This document shows, piece by piece, positions 19,289 to 27,904 of a DNA stretch of 64,000 nucleotides. The position numbers and the translations under genes were made by a program. Positions within the stretch are counted from its first letter, which is position 1; every line of letters begins with the position of its first letter. The notes beneath the pieces are model-generated. The model did no database searches, was not told the DNA's origin, and saw only the letters and a list, made by a program, of their open reading frames with translations. The DNA is from Comamonadaceae bacterium (GTDB taxonomy: Bacteria > Pseudomonadota > Gammaproteobacteria > Burkholderiales > Burkholderiaceae_C), in contig CANGIQ010000006.1 in assembly GCA_947453965.1 (NCBI GenBank), forward strand, positions 1-64,000, written 5' to 3'.

Positions 19289-19915
19289 TCAACCCCATTG
19301 AGTCAGAAATTCGGCAACGATCTGTTTGTTGCGAACAATCGCAAAGCCTGAGACGAAATTGTGTGGACCGTTGTAACGCGGTCCTCTTCCATCGGGCGAA
19401 GGTGCATAACCGGATGTTTTGAACGACCACATCACATCACCTGGTCTGACTTTTCTGCGAAGTCGTCGCCATCCTTTGTTGAGATGACCGAAGGGCAGAT
19501 CAGGAACTCTTCCCATGGGATCCAGAATCTTTGAATTGGCTTCAACTTCAAGTGCGTTGACGATTTCCAACAGATCTTTGCTTTTGCACATGAATTCGGG
19601 CTCTTCGTTCAAATCACGATCACTTTTTCTCGAGTCTCGCAATCCATTGACTAAGATCGTGAAAGACAGAGGCCAGACAGCGATGGCCAATCCACCTATA
19701 GCCACGTTCTTGAAGAACTTGCGTCGTTTCTCTGCTGGGCTCTTGTCGTTTTCTATGGCGGTCATCATCTCTTTCACGAACTCGCTTCTCTTGTCCTTGT
19801 AAAACAGCTTCACAAGCAGGCGAGCAACGAGCATAAAAACCAGGCCAGCTGCCAAATACGTTATCCCCCAGAACTGCAGGTCAGTGCTCATTGGTTTTTT
19901 CAGTCGAATTTCCAA
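19289..19915 (-). CDS. Membrane protein of unknown function
   Basis: A 208-residue protein with two hydrophobic segments, about residues 15-38 (WGITYLAAGLVFMLVARLLV) and 68-90 (VAIGGLAIAVWPLSFTILV), joined by a charged cytoplasmic-type loop, and a soluble C-terminal half. It reads from a TTG at 19915, with AGGA upstream, or from an ATG at 19891, which lacks a good ribosome site. No family is recognised. It is followed with a 1-bp gap by the transglutaminase-like gene, so the two may work together at the membrane. Confidence 0.65.
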   Translation of the reverse strand: MEIRLKKPMSTDLQFWGITYLAAGLVFMLVARLLVKLFYKDKRSEFVKEMMTAIENDKSPAEKRRKFFKNVAIGGLAIAVWPLSFTILVNGLRDSRKSDRDLNEEPEFMCKSKDLLEIVNALEVEANSKILDPMGRVPDLPFGHLNKGWRRLRRKVRPGDVMWSFKTSGYAPSPDGRGPRYNGPHNFVSGFAIVRNKQIVAEFLTQWG

Positions 19916-19958
19916 AAAAGATCCTGGTGATGATTGCGAAGAACATGTTCAATCATCC

Positions 19959-20432
19959 TCAAAAGTCGTATCGCGCAGCCTGGTGGTACCCATGAGGGGC
20001 ACCTGGCTCTGCTTTTCCGTTTTCAACGACCCGTTCCGAAAGAACCACGCCTTTTTCCACGTTAATGAACAAGTCTTGCTCATAGGTGCTGGCGTAGCCG
20101 CCGTGAACATAGTCGATCAAACCTCCCTTGGGGCAGCGCATCTCACCTGTGTACCAATGGGCAAAGACGCCGTCGGGAAAGTCTGGAAATAAATCCTTCA
20201 AACCAACTTCTTCACGTACCTCAGATTCTGAAACGAAGCCGCGCAGCTTGATCAGATACAAGCGTCCTTTTTCGATGGACCAGGTGCCGATATAGCCTCG
20301 CCAGAGTGCAGTGGAGGGGGCCTGGAATTTGAAATCCTTGCGAATGGTCTGCAGGTAATTTCTGAGAGGCTCTTCGCACAAGGAGAGTTTTTCTTCCTTG
20401 TAGATCAAATGTTCTGTCATCTGTGCTGTCAC
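19959..20432 (-). CDS. Conserved hypothetical protein, 157 aa
   Basis: A soluble protein rich in aromatic residues (WRGYIGTWSI, LFPDFPDGVFAHWYTGEMR, YVHGGYAST), with no signal peptide or catalytic motif that I recognise. Its composition and motif density suggest a real, compact beta-rich fold. It is the first gene of the leftward group and is divergent from the SprT-like gene. The 168-bp region between them carries palindrome site B, 55 bp from this start. The start at 20432 precedes a second in-frame ATG four codons on (MTAQMTEH), which could be the true one. Confidence 0.6.
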   Translation of the reverse strand: MTAQMTEHLIYKEEKLSLCEEPLRNYLQTIRKDFKFQAPSTALWRGYIGTWSIEKGRLYLIKLRGFVSESEVREEVGLKDLFPDFPDGVFAHWYTGEMRCPKGGLIDYVHGGYASTYEQDLFINVEKGVVLSERVVENGKAEPGAPHGYHQAARYDF

Positions 20433-20479
20433 TTTGACTACCTTTCTCGTTTGGCTGGAGAAAGTGTTCCAGACAGTAA

Positions 20480-20494
20480 GCTCAGTACGTGAGC
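20480..20494. promoter_or_regulatory. Palindrome site B, GCTCA-N5-TGAGC
   Basis: GCTCA, five bases (GTACG), TGAGC: the same arms and spacing as site A, with an unrelated spacer. It lies between divergent genes, centred 55 bp from the 20432 start and 114 bp from the SprT-like start. A second cluster of half-sites (GGCTCA, AGCTCA, TGGCTCA, TGAGCC) follows at 20546-20584. It is the promoter region of the operon encoding the WYL regulator. Confidence 0.65.
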
Positions 20495-20600
20495 CCGGTT
20501 TTCGGCTTCAGAAGCTTATGGACTGTATAAAAAACCTGTTCTCTGGGCTCATCTGATTAGCTCATGGCTCACCAAACTTGAGCCTGTTGAATTCCAGGAA

Positions 20601-21197
20601 ATGAGCCACATGAGACAGCACACCAATCGAGAAGCATGGCTGCTTGCAGCCGTCGATCTGATTCGTCCGATTTTTCTGGCCAAACACCATGTGATCCCTG
20701 CGGATGTCATGGTTTCCTGTGGCTTTGCCAGTACGGGAACCCGTAGCCATCACATTGGTCAGTGTTGGTCGAGAGGCAGCAGTACGAACGAACTGAATCA
20801 GATATTCATTTCTCCAACGCTCCATGAGCCAGTGGAGGTGCTGGATACCCTGGTTCATGAGCTAGTTCACGCTGTAGACAACTGTGAGCACAAGCACGGC
20901 AAGGAGTTTAAAAAGATCGCCTTGAGCCTGGGAATGCAAGGCCCGATGCGCAGTGCTGGCGCGGGGCCAGAACTTAGAAAAACTCTGGAGAACCTGGCAT
21001 TGAACCTGGGGCCCTACCCACATGGTGCCCTGAAGGTTAGTCATCGCAGGGTGGTCAGCAAAGCCAGGGCTCGCGCCAAATGTCCTGAATGCGGCTTTCA
21101 GGTGCCCATGTACAGGAAATTCTTAGAGTACGGACCGCCCATCTGTCCCAAGGACAAGATCGAAATGACCCCTATGGGCAACTGGGAACAAGAATGA
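20601..21197 (+). CDS. SprT-like zinc metalloprotease
   Basis: A 198-residue SprT-like protein. The catalytic HELVHAVD motif lies near residue 86. Near the C terminus (about 160-186) CPEC and CPKD make a zinc ribbon. Spartan/SprT proteins cut proteins crosslinked to DNA, and small versions are frequent on conjugative and integrative elements. AGGA sits too close to the ATG at 20601 and better fits an ATG at 20610 (three codons later), so the start is uncertain by 9 bp. The stop overlaps the next start (ATGA), and the WYL regulator follows, so the three form one operon behind palindrome site B. Confidence 0.82.
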   Translation: MSHMRQHTNREAWLLAAVDLIRPIFLAKHHVIPADVMVSCGFASTGTRSHHIGQCWSRGSSTNELNQIFISPTLHEPVEVLDTLVHELVHAVDNCEHKHGKEFKKIALSLGMQGPMRSAGAGPELRKTLENLALNLGPYPHGALKVSHRRVVSKARARAKCPECGFQVPMYRKFLEYGPPICPKDKIEMTPMGNWEQE

Positions 21198-21421
21198 TCC
21201 CGATGATTCTCATTTCGTGGTTGTTCTTGATGGTGCCCAGCCCTCAGGTCTTGTCATTTGGTCTTCCTGAAAGCAAGGTGGCCGAAAGTCATCTGAAGAT
21301 AACGGTGGCTGAATCAAATTTCATACTTATGGACTACGGAACGCGACTGGAGCCCAGAAAGTTAAACAAAAGAGAGCGTCTGGCGTTGGCACTGACCAAC
21401 TGGCTGGATGACGGACAATAA
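21194..21421 (+). CDS. Small secreted protein, 75 aa
   Basis: The start is set by the ATGA overlap with the SprT-like gene. Residues 1-21 form a signal peptide-like segment (MILISWLFLMVPSPQVLS), leaving a mature part of about 55 residues that ends LALTNWLDDGQ. No family is recognised. It lies between the protease and WYL regulator genes with short gaps, so it is very likely co-transcribed with them. Confidence 0.6.
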   Translation: MIPMILISWLFLMVPSPQVLSFGLPESKVAESHLKITVAESNFILMDYGTRLEPRKLNKRERLALALTNWLDDGQ

Positions 21422-21441
21422 TTGTCAAAACTAAACGCATC

Positions 21442-22413
21442 ATGAGTGAAATAGACCGCCTCTATAGCTATCGCACCCTTTTAACTGGGCGGCGGGCTGT
21501 GCCTCGAGATGAAATCCTCTCCAAGATGGAGATTTCGCTGGCTACGTTCAAGCGAGACTTGGCGAAGTTGCGTGATCGGCTCAATATCCCTGTGGTTTTC
21601 GACAAGGACTTGGGTGGCTACAAACTCGAGCTCGTCGATTCACGTAAGGAACTTCCAGGCCTTTGGTTCAGCCAGGAAGAGGTGCTAGCGCTACTGACGA
21701 TCCAGAACATGATCGAGCAACTTGAGCCTGGTGTTTTAGGGCCCAAGCTCAAGCCGTTGCAGTCGCGTCTCAATGACATGCTTGCGTCTCAGGGGGTAGA
21801 TGCTCAGGTTCTTGCACAGCGGGTCAAGCTGGTTCATGCGGGCAAGAGAAAACTCAAACTCAAACGATTTGAAGTGGTCACTCAAGCAACCCTGAACCGC
21901 AAGAAGCTCAAGATTCAGCATTTCAACCGCCAAAACGGGGAGACCGTTGAGCGCATCATTTCTCCCCAGCAATTGGTCCACTACCGTGACAACTGGTACG
22001 TGGATGCCTGGTGTCATCTTAGAAATGGTTTGCGAAATTTCTCTATTGATGCAATCAAGGATTGCGAAGTCCTTGACGAAGAGGCTAAGGAAATTCCTCA
22101 AGACCAAATCGATTCCGAAGTGGCCAGTGGATACGGAATATTTGGTGGCCAAGATGTTATGTGGGCAAAGCTGAAGTTTTCCGCAAATCGAGCAAGGTGG
22201 GTCTCAAGAGAAGAGTGGCACCCAGAACAAAAGTCGATAGTTGGTAAGGATGGATCCTATGTTCTGGAGTTGCCCTATACGGATGAGAGGGAGCTTGTTG
22301 GGGACATTTTGAAGCATGGACCTGAGGTCGAAGTGCTTGAACCAACAGAGCTTCGCTCGCAAGTCCAGAAGATGCTATCGAATGCCTTAAAAAACTATGA
22401 GTCCTATCGCTAG
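21442..22413 (+). CDS. WYL-domain transcriptional regulator
   Basis: A 323-residue regulator of the YafY/PafBC type: an N-terminal winged helix-turn-helix (about residues 5-60, ISLATFKRDLAKLRDRL), then a WYL domain with RDNWYVDAWCH near residue 180, and a WCX-like C-terminal domain. WYL proteins sense ligands or single-stranded nucleic acid and often control defence genes such as BREX, CBASS and CRISPR loci. Here it is 20 bp behind the small secreted gene, in the operon headed by palindrome site B. It is therefore the best candidate for the protein that binds the five GCTCA-N5-TGAGC sites, including its own promoter. That link is inference. Confidence 0.88.
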   Translation: MSEIDRLYSYRTLLTGRRAVPRDEILSKMEISLATFKRDLAKLRDRLNIPVVFDKDLGGYKLELVDSRKELPGLWFSQEEVLALLTIQNMIEQLEPGVLGPKLKPLQSRLNDMLASQGVDAQVLAQRVKLVHAGKRKLKLKRFEVVTQATLNRKKLKIQHFNRQNGETVERIISPQQLVHYRDNWYVDAWCHLRNGLRNFSIDAIKDCEVLDEEAKEIPQDQIDSEVASGYGIFGGQDVMWAKLKFSANRARWVSREEWHPEQKSIVGKDGSYVLELPYTDERELVGDILKHGPEVEVLEPTELRSQVQKMLSNALKNYESYR

Positions 22414-22470
22414 GGCTCATGTGTCAAGACTTTTGGAATGGTAGGGGGATTGCACCACCTTCAGATCACA

Positions 22471-24273
22471 TCAGAGGGGCCAAGCCTTAACTGCGTGGTT
22501 TTCGGCAAGTTCGCGCTGACGAGTGTCAATGCTCTCCTTGGTCCATTGTTCTTCGACCAAATACTTGGATATCGTGGTTGGAGATTTGAGGTGATGGTTC
22601 CCAGAAGTGTAGTCTTGTCCTGAAGGATCCTGTATCTTTTGCAAGATTGGCTTGTTTTGAAGGGACTTGTTGATTGAGGCGGGAAGCGGGATGAGATTCC
22701 CGATTTTCCATAGATACTCACTAAACTCGTCAGGATTTGCCTTTTTCCATGCAGTCGCATCGGGCCATCTTGCGTTCGGCTTTTTAGGCATTATGTGTTC
22801 TAGGTTCTGGTCAACGCCATGGTCATTTGGCGTTGTTCCATTGAGCAAGACCTTTTCAAGATAGTAAACGGTGAAATAGGCAAGCTTGGTGTTCGAAAAA
22901 GATGCATCCTCAAACCGCTTAATGAATTGATCATCTGGAGCTTCCTTTCGGAAGTGATTTTTAATTTCATCAAGGGATTTACCCTGGATGACCATGACGC
23001 ATGCAGAACCAATAGCTGCCGTGAAATTCTCTAAAGGATCTTCAATAACCTTCATGTAGCGAAATGCAAAATTCATCACAGCTTCGACATAAGAGTTGAA
23101 GGTCGAAGGATTGTTTGCGTGGGCGTGATAAGCAGCAATGAGAAACGGATAGCAGTGCTTGATGTTGAGAACATTTTTAATGTCTTTCAACATGCTATTT
23201 GTCTCAGTTTTCCAGCCCGCATCGAAAGCCTCTGTCAGGCAATACATGGCATTCGCGTCCTTTTCGAGGCCTTCAGCATAATTCTTTGCAAGAGCTGGAC
23301 TTGAGATGCTCTGTTTGATTTTGTCGTAGAGCTTGTTGGCCTTCTCCATGCCGTTTCGAGAAATGTAAGAGTAGTGCACGAAATCTGGCATAGAGAGCGT
23401 TTTAATCTCGATGCTATCGATTATTTGACGAGCGTTTTGCCAGTGCTCACCAACCTCTACAAGATTTGAGTTATCACATGCGTCAAGGATTTCATTTTTA
23501 ATGAGATCAGACTGAGAAAGTGGGATGCCTCTGTTGTTTAAAGATTCGAAAATTGCGTATGCATTCGAATAAGACATTGCTGTGATGCGTAACACAATTA
23601 CGCCTTCGGTGAGCAACTGTATAAATGAAATCAGCCGTCTAGTTCTTTTCTCGGGATCATGAACCTCATTGAGGAAAGCTTCAAGTTCTTGATATCCAAC
23701 ACTGATCGCCTCTCTCATCTTGAAGAAAGGAGCCTTCTTACGCTTAAGCTTTTCTTTGCACCATGGATCATTCCAATAAGTCTCTTTCAATGCCTTACTT
23801 GAGTTTTTGTGAATGCTGGTGAAAAAGAATTCTGTGATTTCTTGGTCTGAAAAAGAAAGCTTAGGAGTAAAGCCCCCGCCATCAGGGCTCGCAATCATTT
23901 GAGTGAGAGTTGCAGTCCACGCCTTTATTTCTTCAGTCTGATTTTCAATTTTCGTCAGAGCGTCGAAACATATTGAGGCTATTGTCGTCAGAGATGTGAG
24001 GCGTTGCTGCCCATCAATAACTTCATCTGGAGCACCATCTTCCTTCTCGATGACCACCATTGCCCCCAGAAAGTAGCCTTCAGGATTGATCAAAGACTCG
24101 TCCCTGGCATATGCCCTGTAATGTTGAATTAGGTCATTCCAGAGTGCTTTGACTTGCTTGCCCTGCCAAACAAAATCCCGCTGATAGACAGGGATGTGAT
24201 TGAACTTTACGAATAGAGATCTGACATTGACAGGATTTCCCTTGACGACGGAGGGCGGATTCACGAGTGGCAT
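22471..24273 (-). CDS. GmrSD-type restriction protein, DUF262 + DUF1524
   Basis: The 600-residue protein has an N-terminal DUF262 domain with PVYQRDFVW near residue 28 and the NTPase motif IDGQQR at 86-91. The C-terminal DUF1524 HNH-type nuclease has NLEHIMP near residue 489 and IGNLIPLP after it. This architecture is that of single-chain GmrSD type IV restriction enzymes, which cut modified (for example glucosylated) phage DNA, and is related to SspE, the nuclease that senses phosphorothioate in the Ssp system. Since a Dnd locus lies 8 kb away, both possibilities are open. It is a stand-alone gene convergent to the WYL regulator and divergent from the Sel1 gene. Confidence 0.88.
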   Translation of the reverse strand: MPLVNPPSVVKGNPVNVRSLFVKFNHIPVYQRDFVWQGKQVKALWNDLIQHYRAYARDESLINPEGYFLGAMVVIEKEDGAPDEVIDGQQRLTSLTTIASICFDALTKIENQTEEIKAWTATLTQMIASPDGGGFTPKLSFSDQEITEFFFTSIHKNSSKALKETYWNDPWCKEKLKRKKAPFFKMREAISVGYQELEAFLNEVHDPEKRTRRLISFIQLLTEGVIVLRITAMSYSNAYAIFESLNNRGIPLSQSDLIKNEILDACDNSNLVEVGEHWQNARQIIDSIEIKTLSMPDFVHYSYISRNGMEKANKLYDKIKQSISSPALAKNYAEGLEKDANAMYCLTEAFDAGWKTETNSMLKDIKNVLNIKHCYPFLIAAYHAHANNPSTFNSYVEAVMNFAFRYMKVIEDPLENFTAAIGSACVMVIQGKSLDEIKNHFRKEAPDDQFIKRFEDASFSNTKLAYFTVYYLEKVLLNGTTPNDHGVDQNLEHIMPKKPNARWPDATAWKKANPDEFSEYLWKIGNLIPLPASINKSLQNKPILQKIQDPSGQDYTSGNHHLKSPTTISKYLVEEQWTKESIDTRQRELAENHAVKAWPL

Positions 24274-24376
24274 GGCTAGGCCTCAAAAAAACCGTAGAAA
24301 CCCTAAGGATAGCTCAATGTTCCCGGTGCAGGAACCCTAATGGGGACTTGATTCCCCGAGGAAAAAATAAAGCCTT

Positions 24377-24397
24377 AAGGCTCATGCCCTGAGCCTT
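24377..24397. promoter_or_regulatory. Palindrome site C, extended
   Basis: AAGGCTCA and TGAGCCTT form a perfect 8-bp inverted repeat around TGCCC; the core is again GCTCA-N5-TGAGC. It is centred 43 bp before the Sel1-repeat protein start and within the region divergent from the GmrSD-type gene. There is no T-run after the stem, so an operator is more likely than a terminator. Confidence 0.7.
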
Positions 24398-24429
24398 CGC
24401 ACAATTACTCTGGCTTCTAGGAGGCAAGC

Positions 24430-26136
24430 ATGTACGAAGTCACTTCAGATCAGGAACTCGATCAGATTGTCTGGTCACTCATCAAGGATAGTTGCAACCC
24501 ACTGGACTATCTTGACTATTTACGCCACACGCTTAATCGGCCAGCTCAACAGGAAGAGGCATTTCAGGCCGCCTCGAAGTATTGGTTCGCGAGGGAAGAG
24601 CCTAGGCACTTTGGCAAGGCAGTTGCAGCCCTTGAAGAATTGGCACACGAGGGCAATGAATTCGCGATGTTTCATCTTGGACGCTGGCATCGCCTTGGAT
24701 ATGGTGTACCCAGTGATTCCGACAAAGGAATGGACTGGTATCGAAAGGGCGCTCAGGAAGGATCCTCCCGGTGCTTGATCAATGTTGCCAGATACACCGC
24801 CAAGGAAGATGTCGAGTCTGCCATTGCCATGTTCCAAAAGGCCGCTGAAGAGATGGGCGACCTTTCTGCTCACTGCTTCTGGGCAGATCATGACAAGAAG
24901 AACTATGACCATCATCTAGAAATTGGAGCAGCTTCAGGTGATGCCTTTGCGATGTACTGCCTGGCACATGAACGCCTCAAGCACTTGGATGACGTCGAGG
25001 ATTCGCAGCCCTGGCTGGATTTGCTCAAACGCGCGGCCGAAAAGGGAGAGAGTTATGCCTGCACACAACTTGGGCAGATTTACCGCAGTGGCTATCACGG
25101 TTGCACCAAAGATCCGGGGACAAGCCGTTACTGGTTGAAAAAAGCAGTGGCGCTGGGTAATGAAACTGCATGTGCAGTACTTGGCCGAGATCTGCTTGAA
25201 GAAGATGAGCCAGCTTCCCTCGAATTGCTCAAGCGAGGCGCAATGCTGGGCGATGCCTTTGCGCAATCGGTCCTTGGTTTTCATCTCACCTGGCATGGCA
25301 AGAGTCATGACGATCAAATGGAGGGAGTGACGTGGCTGCGCGCATCTGCTGAACAGGGGCATCGACCTGCAATGAGTAAGTTGGCCGAAGCCCTCCAGAG
25401 TGAACGCGGTGCAGAAGTGATGGAAGGTGAATCCCTGCATTGGTTGAAAAAAGGTTCGGCTCTTGGGGTCGCTGACTGCCAAACTGCGCTGGGCATCATC
25501 TACATCCAGGGGGCACTGATCGAGCGAGATGAGGAAAAGGCGCATAACCTTTTTCACTTGGCCAGCCTTCAGGGAGACTCGTGGGGTATGTACCTGCTCG
25601 GCTTGACCTATGAAAACGGCCATGGCACTGAAAAAGACCTCGAGCAGGCATTCAAGTGCTTTCAGGCATCGGCTAAGAAGGGGAGTATCAAGGGCGCCTA
25701 CAAAGTGGGCGTGGCGTATCTCTGGGGCGAAGGTGTCGAGGAGGACATTCCGGCTGCTGCACGTTGGCTTAAAACTGCTGCCAATGCGGGACATTCCGAC
25801 TCACAGGCTTACCTGGGGATGCTCTTTTCCTACGGCCATGGCGTTGAAGAAAGTTCTGAAATTGCTTTGTACTGGTTGCAGCAAGCCGCCAAGCAAGACA
25901 GTCCAATTGGCCTAAGAGAGTTGGCCAAGATGTATGAGGGAGGTGAGGGTGTGGATGCAGATATGGCTGAAGCTACAAGGTTGATGGCCAAGGCAGCATC
26001 TCTTGGTGACTACAAAGCAAAGGCTTGGATTGAAAAGAACTGCCCTGAGAAGCCTGTTTGGCTCAAGGAGTTGGGAGATCTTGCCCAGAAGTCCCTGCCA
26101 GGGGAAAGCCCAAATCAAGTGGGGGGTGACCAATGA
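24430..26136 (+). CDS. Sel1-repeat (TPR-like) protein
   Basis: A 568-residue protein built of about a dozen Sel1-like repeats of ~36 residues (for example AMFHLGRWHRLGYGV, GMYLLGLTYENGHG, AYLGMLFSYGHGVE), giving a TPR-like solenoid for protein binding. There is no signal peptide, so it should be cytoplasmic. AGGAGG 5-10 bases before the ATG gives a strong ribosome site. It is the first gene of an operon starting at palindrome site C and overlaps the next gene by 4 bp. Sel1 proteins often serve as scaffolds or signalling adaptors; its partner here is unknown. Confidence 0.88.
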   Translation: MYEVTSDQELDQIVWSLIKDSCNPLDYLDYLRHTLNRPAQQEEAFQAASKYWFAREEPRHFGKAVAALEELAHEGNEFAMFHLGRWHRLGYGVPSDSDKGMDWYRKGAQEGSSRCLINVARYTAKEDVESAIAMFQKAAEEMGDLSAHCFWADHDKKNYDHHLEIGAASGDAFAMYCLAHERLKHLDDVEDSQPWLDLLKRAAEKGESYACTQLGQIYRSGYHGCTKDPGTSRYWLKKAVALGNETACAVLGRDLLEEDEPASLELLKRGAMLGDAFAQSVLGFHLTWHGKSHDDQMEGVTWLRASAEQGHRPAMSKLAEALQSERGAEVMEGESLHWLKKGSALGVADCQTALGIIYIQGALIERDEEKAHNLFHLASLQGDSWGMYLLGLTYENGHGTEKDLEQAFKCFQASAKKGSIKGAYKVGVAYLWGEGVEEDIPAAARWLKTAANAGHSDSQAYLGMLFSYGHGVEESSEIALYWLQQAAKQDSPIGLRELAKMYEGGEGVDADMAEATRLMAKAASLGDYKAKAWIEKNCPEKPVWLKELGDLAQKSLPGESPNQVGGDQ

Positions 26137-26423
26137 TGACCATGCAACCTTTTCTTGCTGGTGACATTCAGCAACTCGTGGACAAAGCTCTGACATTGGA
26201 TTCGGAAAAGCAAGATCATTTCCTGTTCTTGATGTCCTCTTTACTTGACTGCTACCTGAAAGAGGAAGCAAGAGCAGCAGTTATCACCGTCAATGAGATC
26301 GAGGAAAAAACGTACATCATTCCGATCAATGCAAGCCAGGAAGATGCTGAGGAAATGATCGATTTCATGGCCGATGCATTTCGTTCAGGTTGTCAACCCA
26401 TGAGCACAGGCTCACTCAACTGA
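26133..26423 (+). CDS. Hypothetical protein, 96 aa
   Basis: A small soluble protein whose start overlaps the Sel1 gene stop (ATGA), so it is translationally coupled to it. It begins with a helical region (IQQLVDKALTLDSEKQDHF) and then a short beta-rich part ending with SQEDAEEMIDFMADAF. No family is recognised. Coupling to the Sel1 protein suggests that the two interact. The ADP-ribosylglycohydrolase follows after 10 bp. Confidence 0.6.
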   Translation: MMTMQPFLAGDIQQLVDKALTLDSEKQDHFLFLMSSLLDCYLKEEARAAVITVNEIEEKTYIIPINASQEDAEEMIDFMADAFRSGCQPMSTGSLN

Positions 26424-26433
26424 AGGGTGACAA

Positions 26434-27207
26434 ATGCTTGGAACCATCATTGGAGACATCGTCGGGTCTGTATACGAGTTCAAGAATTACAGGGCCAAGG
26501 ATTTTAATCCGCTGTTCAATCTGAAATCACGCTACACGGATGACACCGTATGCACCATCGCAGTAGCTGATGCATTGGCCAATGGGGTGGAGCCTCAGAA
26601 AAAGTTGCAGGAATGGTGCCGACGGTACTCAGAGAATGGCGGCTGGGGCCAAAAATTTGCTTTATGGATCTTCGATGACGATCCCAAACCCTACGGCAGT
26701 TGGGGCAACGGTGCAGCGATGCGGATATCCCCTGTCGGGTTCATGGCCGAATCAGAGCAAGAAGTGAACGATTGGGCTGCAACGGTCACCAACATCACAC
26801 ACAACCATCCAGACGCACTCAAATCTGCCAAGGCTGTGGCGCTTGCCATCTACTGGGCCAGGAACAACGTTTCTGCTGAAGAGATCGGATATCGCATCAA
26901 GGATGGATTCGCCTACGACACATCCATGACGCCAGACCAAATTCGTCCGGGATACGTGCGGACGGAAGTTGCATCTGGATCAGTTCCCCAGGCTATATGT
27001 TGCGCACTTCACTCTGAGGGATTTGAGGACGCAATCAGGAATGCAGTGTCGATTGGCGGTGATAGCGACACCATTGCCGCCATAGCGGGCGGTATTGCAG
27101 AGGGTCTTTACGGGATACCTGATGAACTGGCGTCTCAGGCCTGGGGGTATTTGCCTCCAGACATGAAGGTCGTGTTGGTGGATTCCTACTCTCAAGTGAA
27201 AATTTAA
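26434..27207 (+). CDS. ADP-ribosylglycohydrolase family protein
   Basis: The 257-residue protein is a complete DraG/ARH-type hydrolase. It starts GTIIGDIVGSVYEF, has the metal-binding YTDDTV at 34-39 and the C-terminal GGDSDTIAAIAGGIAEG near residue 207, with the Asp residues that hold two Mg ions. Such enzymes remove ADP-ribose from arginine, DNA or other acceptors. It belongs to the Sel1 operon. No transferase is recognisable in the window, so it may reverse modification by an outside or phage enzyme, or act on free ADP-ribose derivatives. A macro-domain gene in the same island adds a second ADP-ribose-linked function. Confidence 0.9.
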   Translation: MLGTIIGDIVGSVYEFKNYRAKDFNPLFNLKSRYTDDTVCTIAVADALANGVEPQKKLQEWCRRYSENGGWGQKFALWIFDDDPKPYGSWGNGAAMRISPVGFMAESEQEVNDWAATVTNITHNHPDALKSAKAVALAIYWARNNVSAEEIGYRIKDGFAYDTSMTPDQIRPGYVRTEVASGSVPQAICCALHSEGFEDAIRNAVSIGGDSDTIAAIAGGIAEGLYGIPDELASQAWGYLPPDMKVVLVDSYSQVKI

Positions 27208-27218
27208 AGGAGAGATTG

Positions 27219-27887
27219 ATGGAACGATTTTTCTTGTATGTAAAACGATTCAACACAGTGGTCATCGCTGCTGGCCTATTGGGGATTCTCGGACTTGTTG
27301 CCTGGGGTGGTGCGCAGGCCGGAAGAGAGATGCTTCGATCGGAGAAAAAGACCATTGATGTCCCCCGTTACGGTGAAGAGGCCACAGAGGTCAAGGAGAC
27401 ATTCATCTTGCGTCCAACAGACTTTTCGTCAAAGGATGGGGCTCCGGTCTTCAGGCTGATGCTGAAAGGAGAAGGACGCTCCTATGAGGAAGGGCGGAGT
27501 TCGGATGTCCGGAATTTGCTTTTTTTCAAGGATGGACAGGAAAAGTCCAAATGGCTTTTCACAAATCAGTCTCAGGTCCTAAACCGTTTCGAGTCCCTGA
27601 AGGGGGATGCAGGCGAGGAAGTCCTCTACCTTGAAACTGAGCCTGCGAAGAGGAATGAGAAAAGCGACAGCAGGCAGGGATCACGCAACGTCTATCTCGT
27701 GAGAATGAGCGGCGAGGGCTTGGAAAAGGCGCTGTCTGAGGTTGAGATGACTTTGAGGCACCGTGTCGTGAAGGACCAACTGGAGATCATCTACCAGAGC
27801 TCAGAGGCTGTTCGTCTTGCGAAATACTCGCTCAAGAACTTTCAGAAGCTATCGGATATCGAAGTGGCTCGAATCGAGTCCAAATAA
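27219..27887 (+). CDS. Single-pass membrane protein, 222 aa
   Basis: The ATG at 27219 has AAGGAG six bases upstream, better than the in-frame TTG just before it. One transmembrane segment lies near residues 12-33 (VVIAAGLLGILGLVAWGG); the rest is soluble, probably periplasmic, with charged low-similarity sequence. No family is recognised. It lies 11 bp behind the ADP-ribosylglycohydrolase gene, in the same operon. Confidence 0.65.
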   Translation: MERFFLYVKRFNTVVIAAGLLGILGLVAWGGAQAGREMLRSEKKTIDVPRYGEEATEVKETFILRPTDFSSKDGAPVFRLMLKGEGRSYEEGRSSDVRNLLFFKDGQEKSKWLFTNQSQVLNRFESLKGDAGEEVLYLETEPAKRNEKSDSRQGSRNVYLVRMSGEGLEKALSEVEMTLRHRVVKDQLEIIYQSSEAVRLAKYSLKNFQKLSDIEVARIESK

Positions 27888-27904
27888 GTCAGCTAGGAGG
27901 TTGT

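Noticed and set aside
24934-25794. A 286-codon minus-strand frame
   Set aside because: It is antisense to the Sel1-repeat gene, whose repeats are unmistakable; the frame arises from codon bias.
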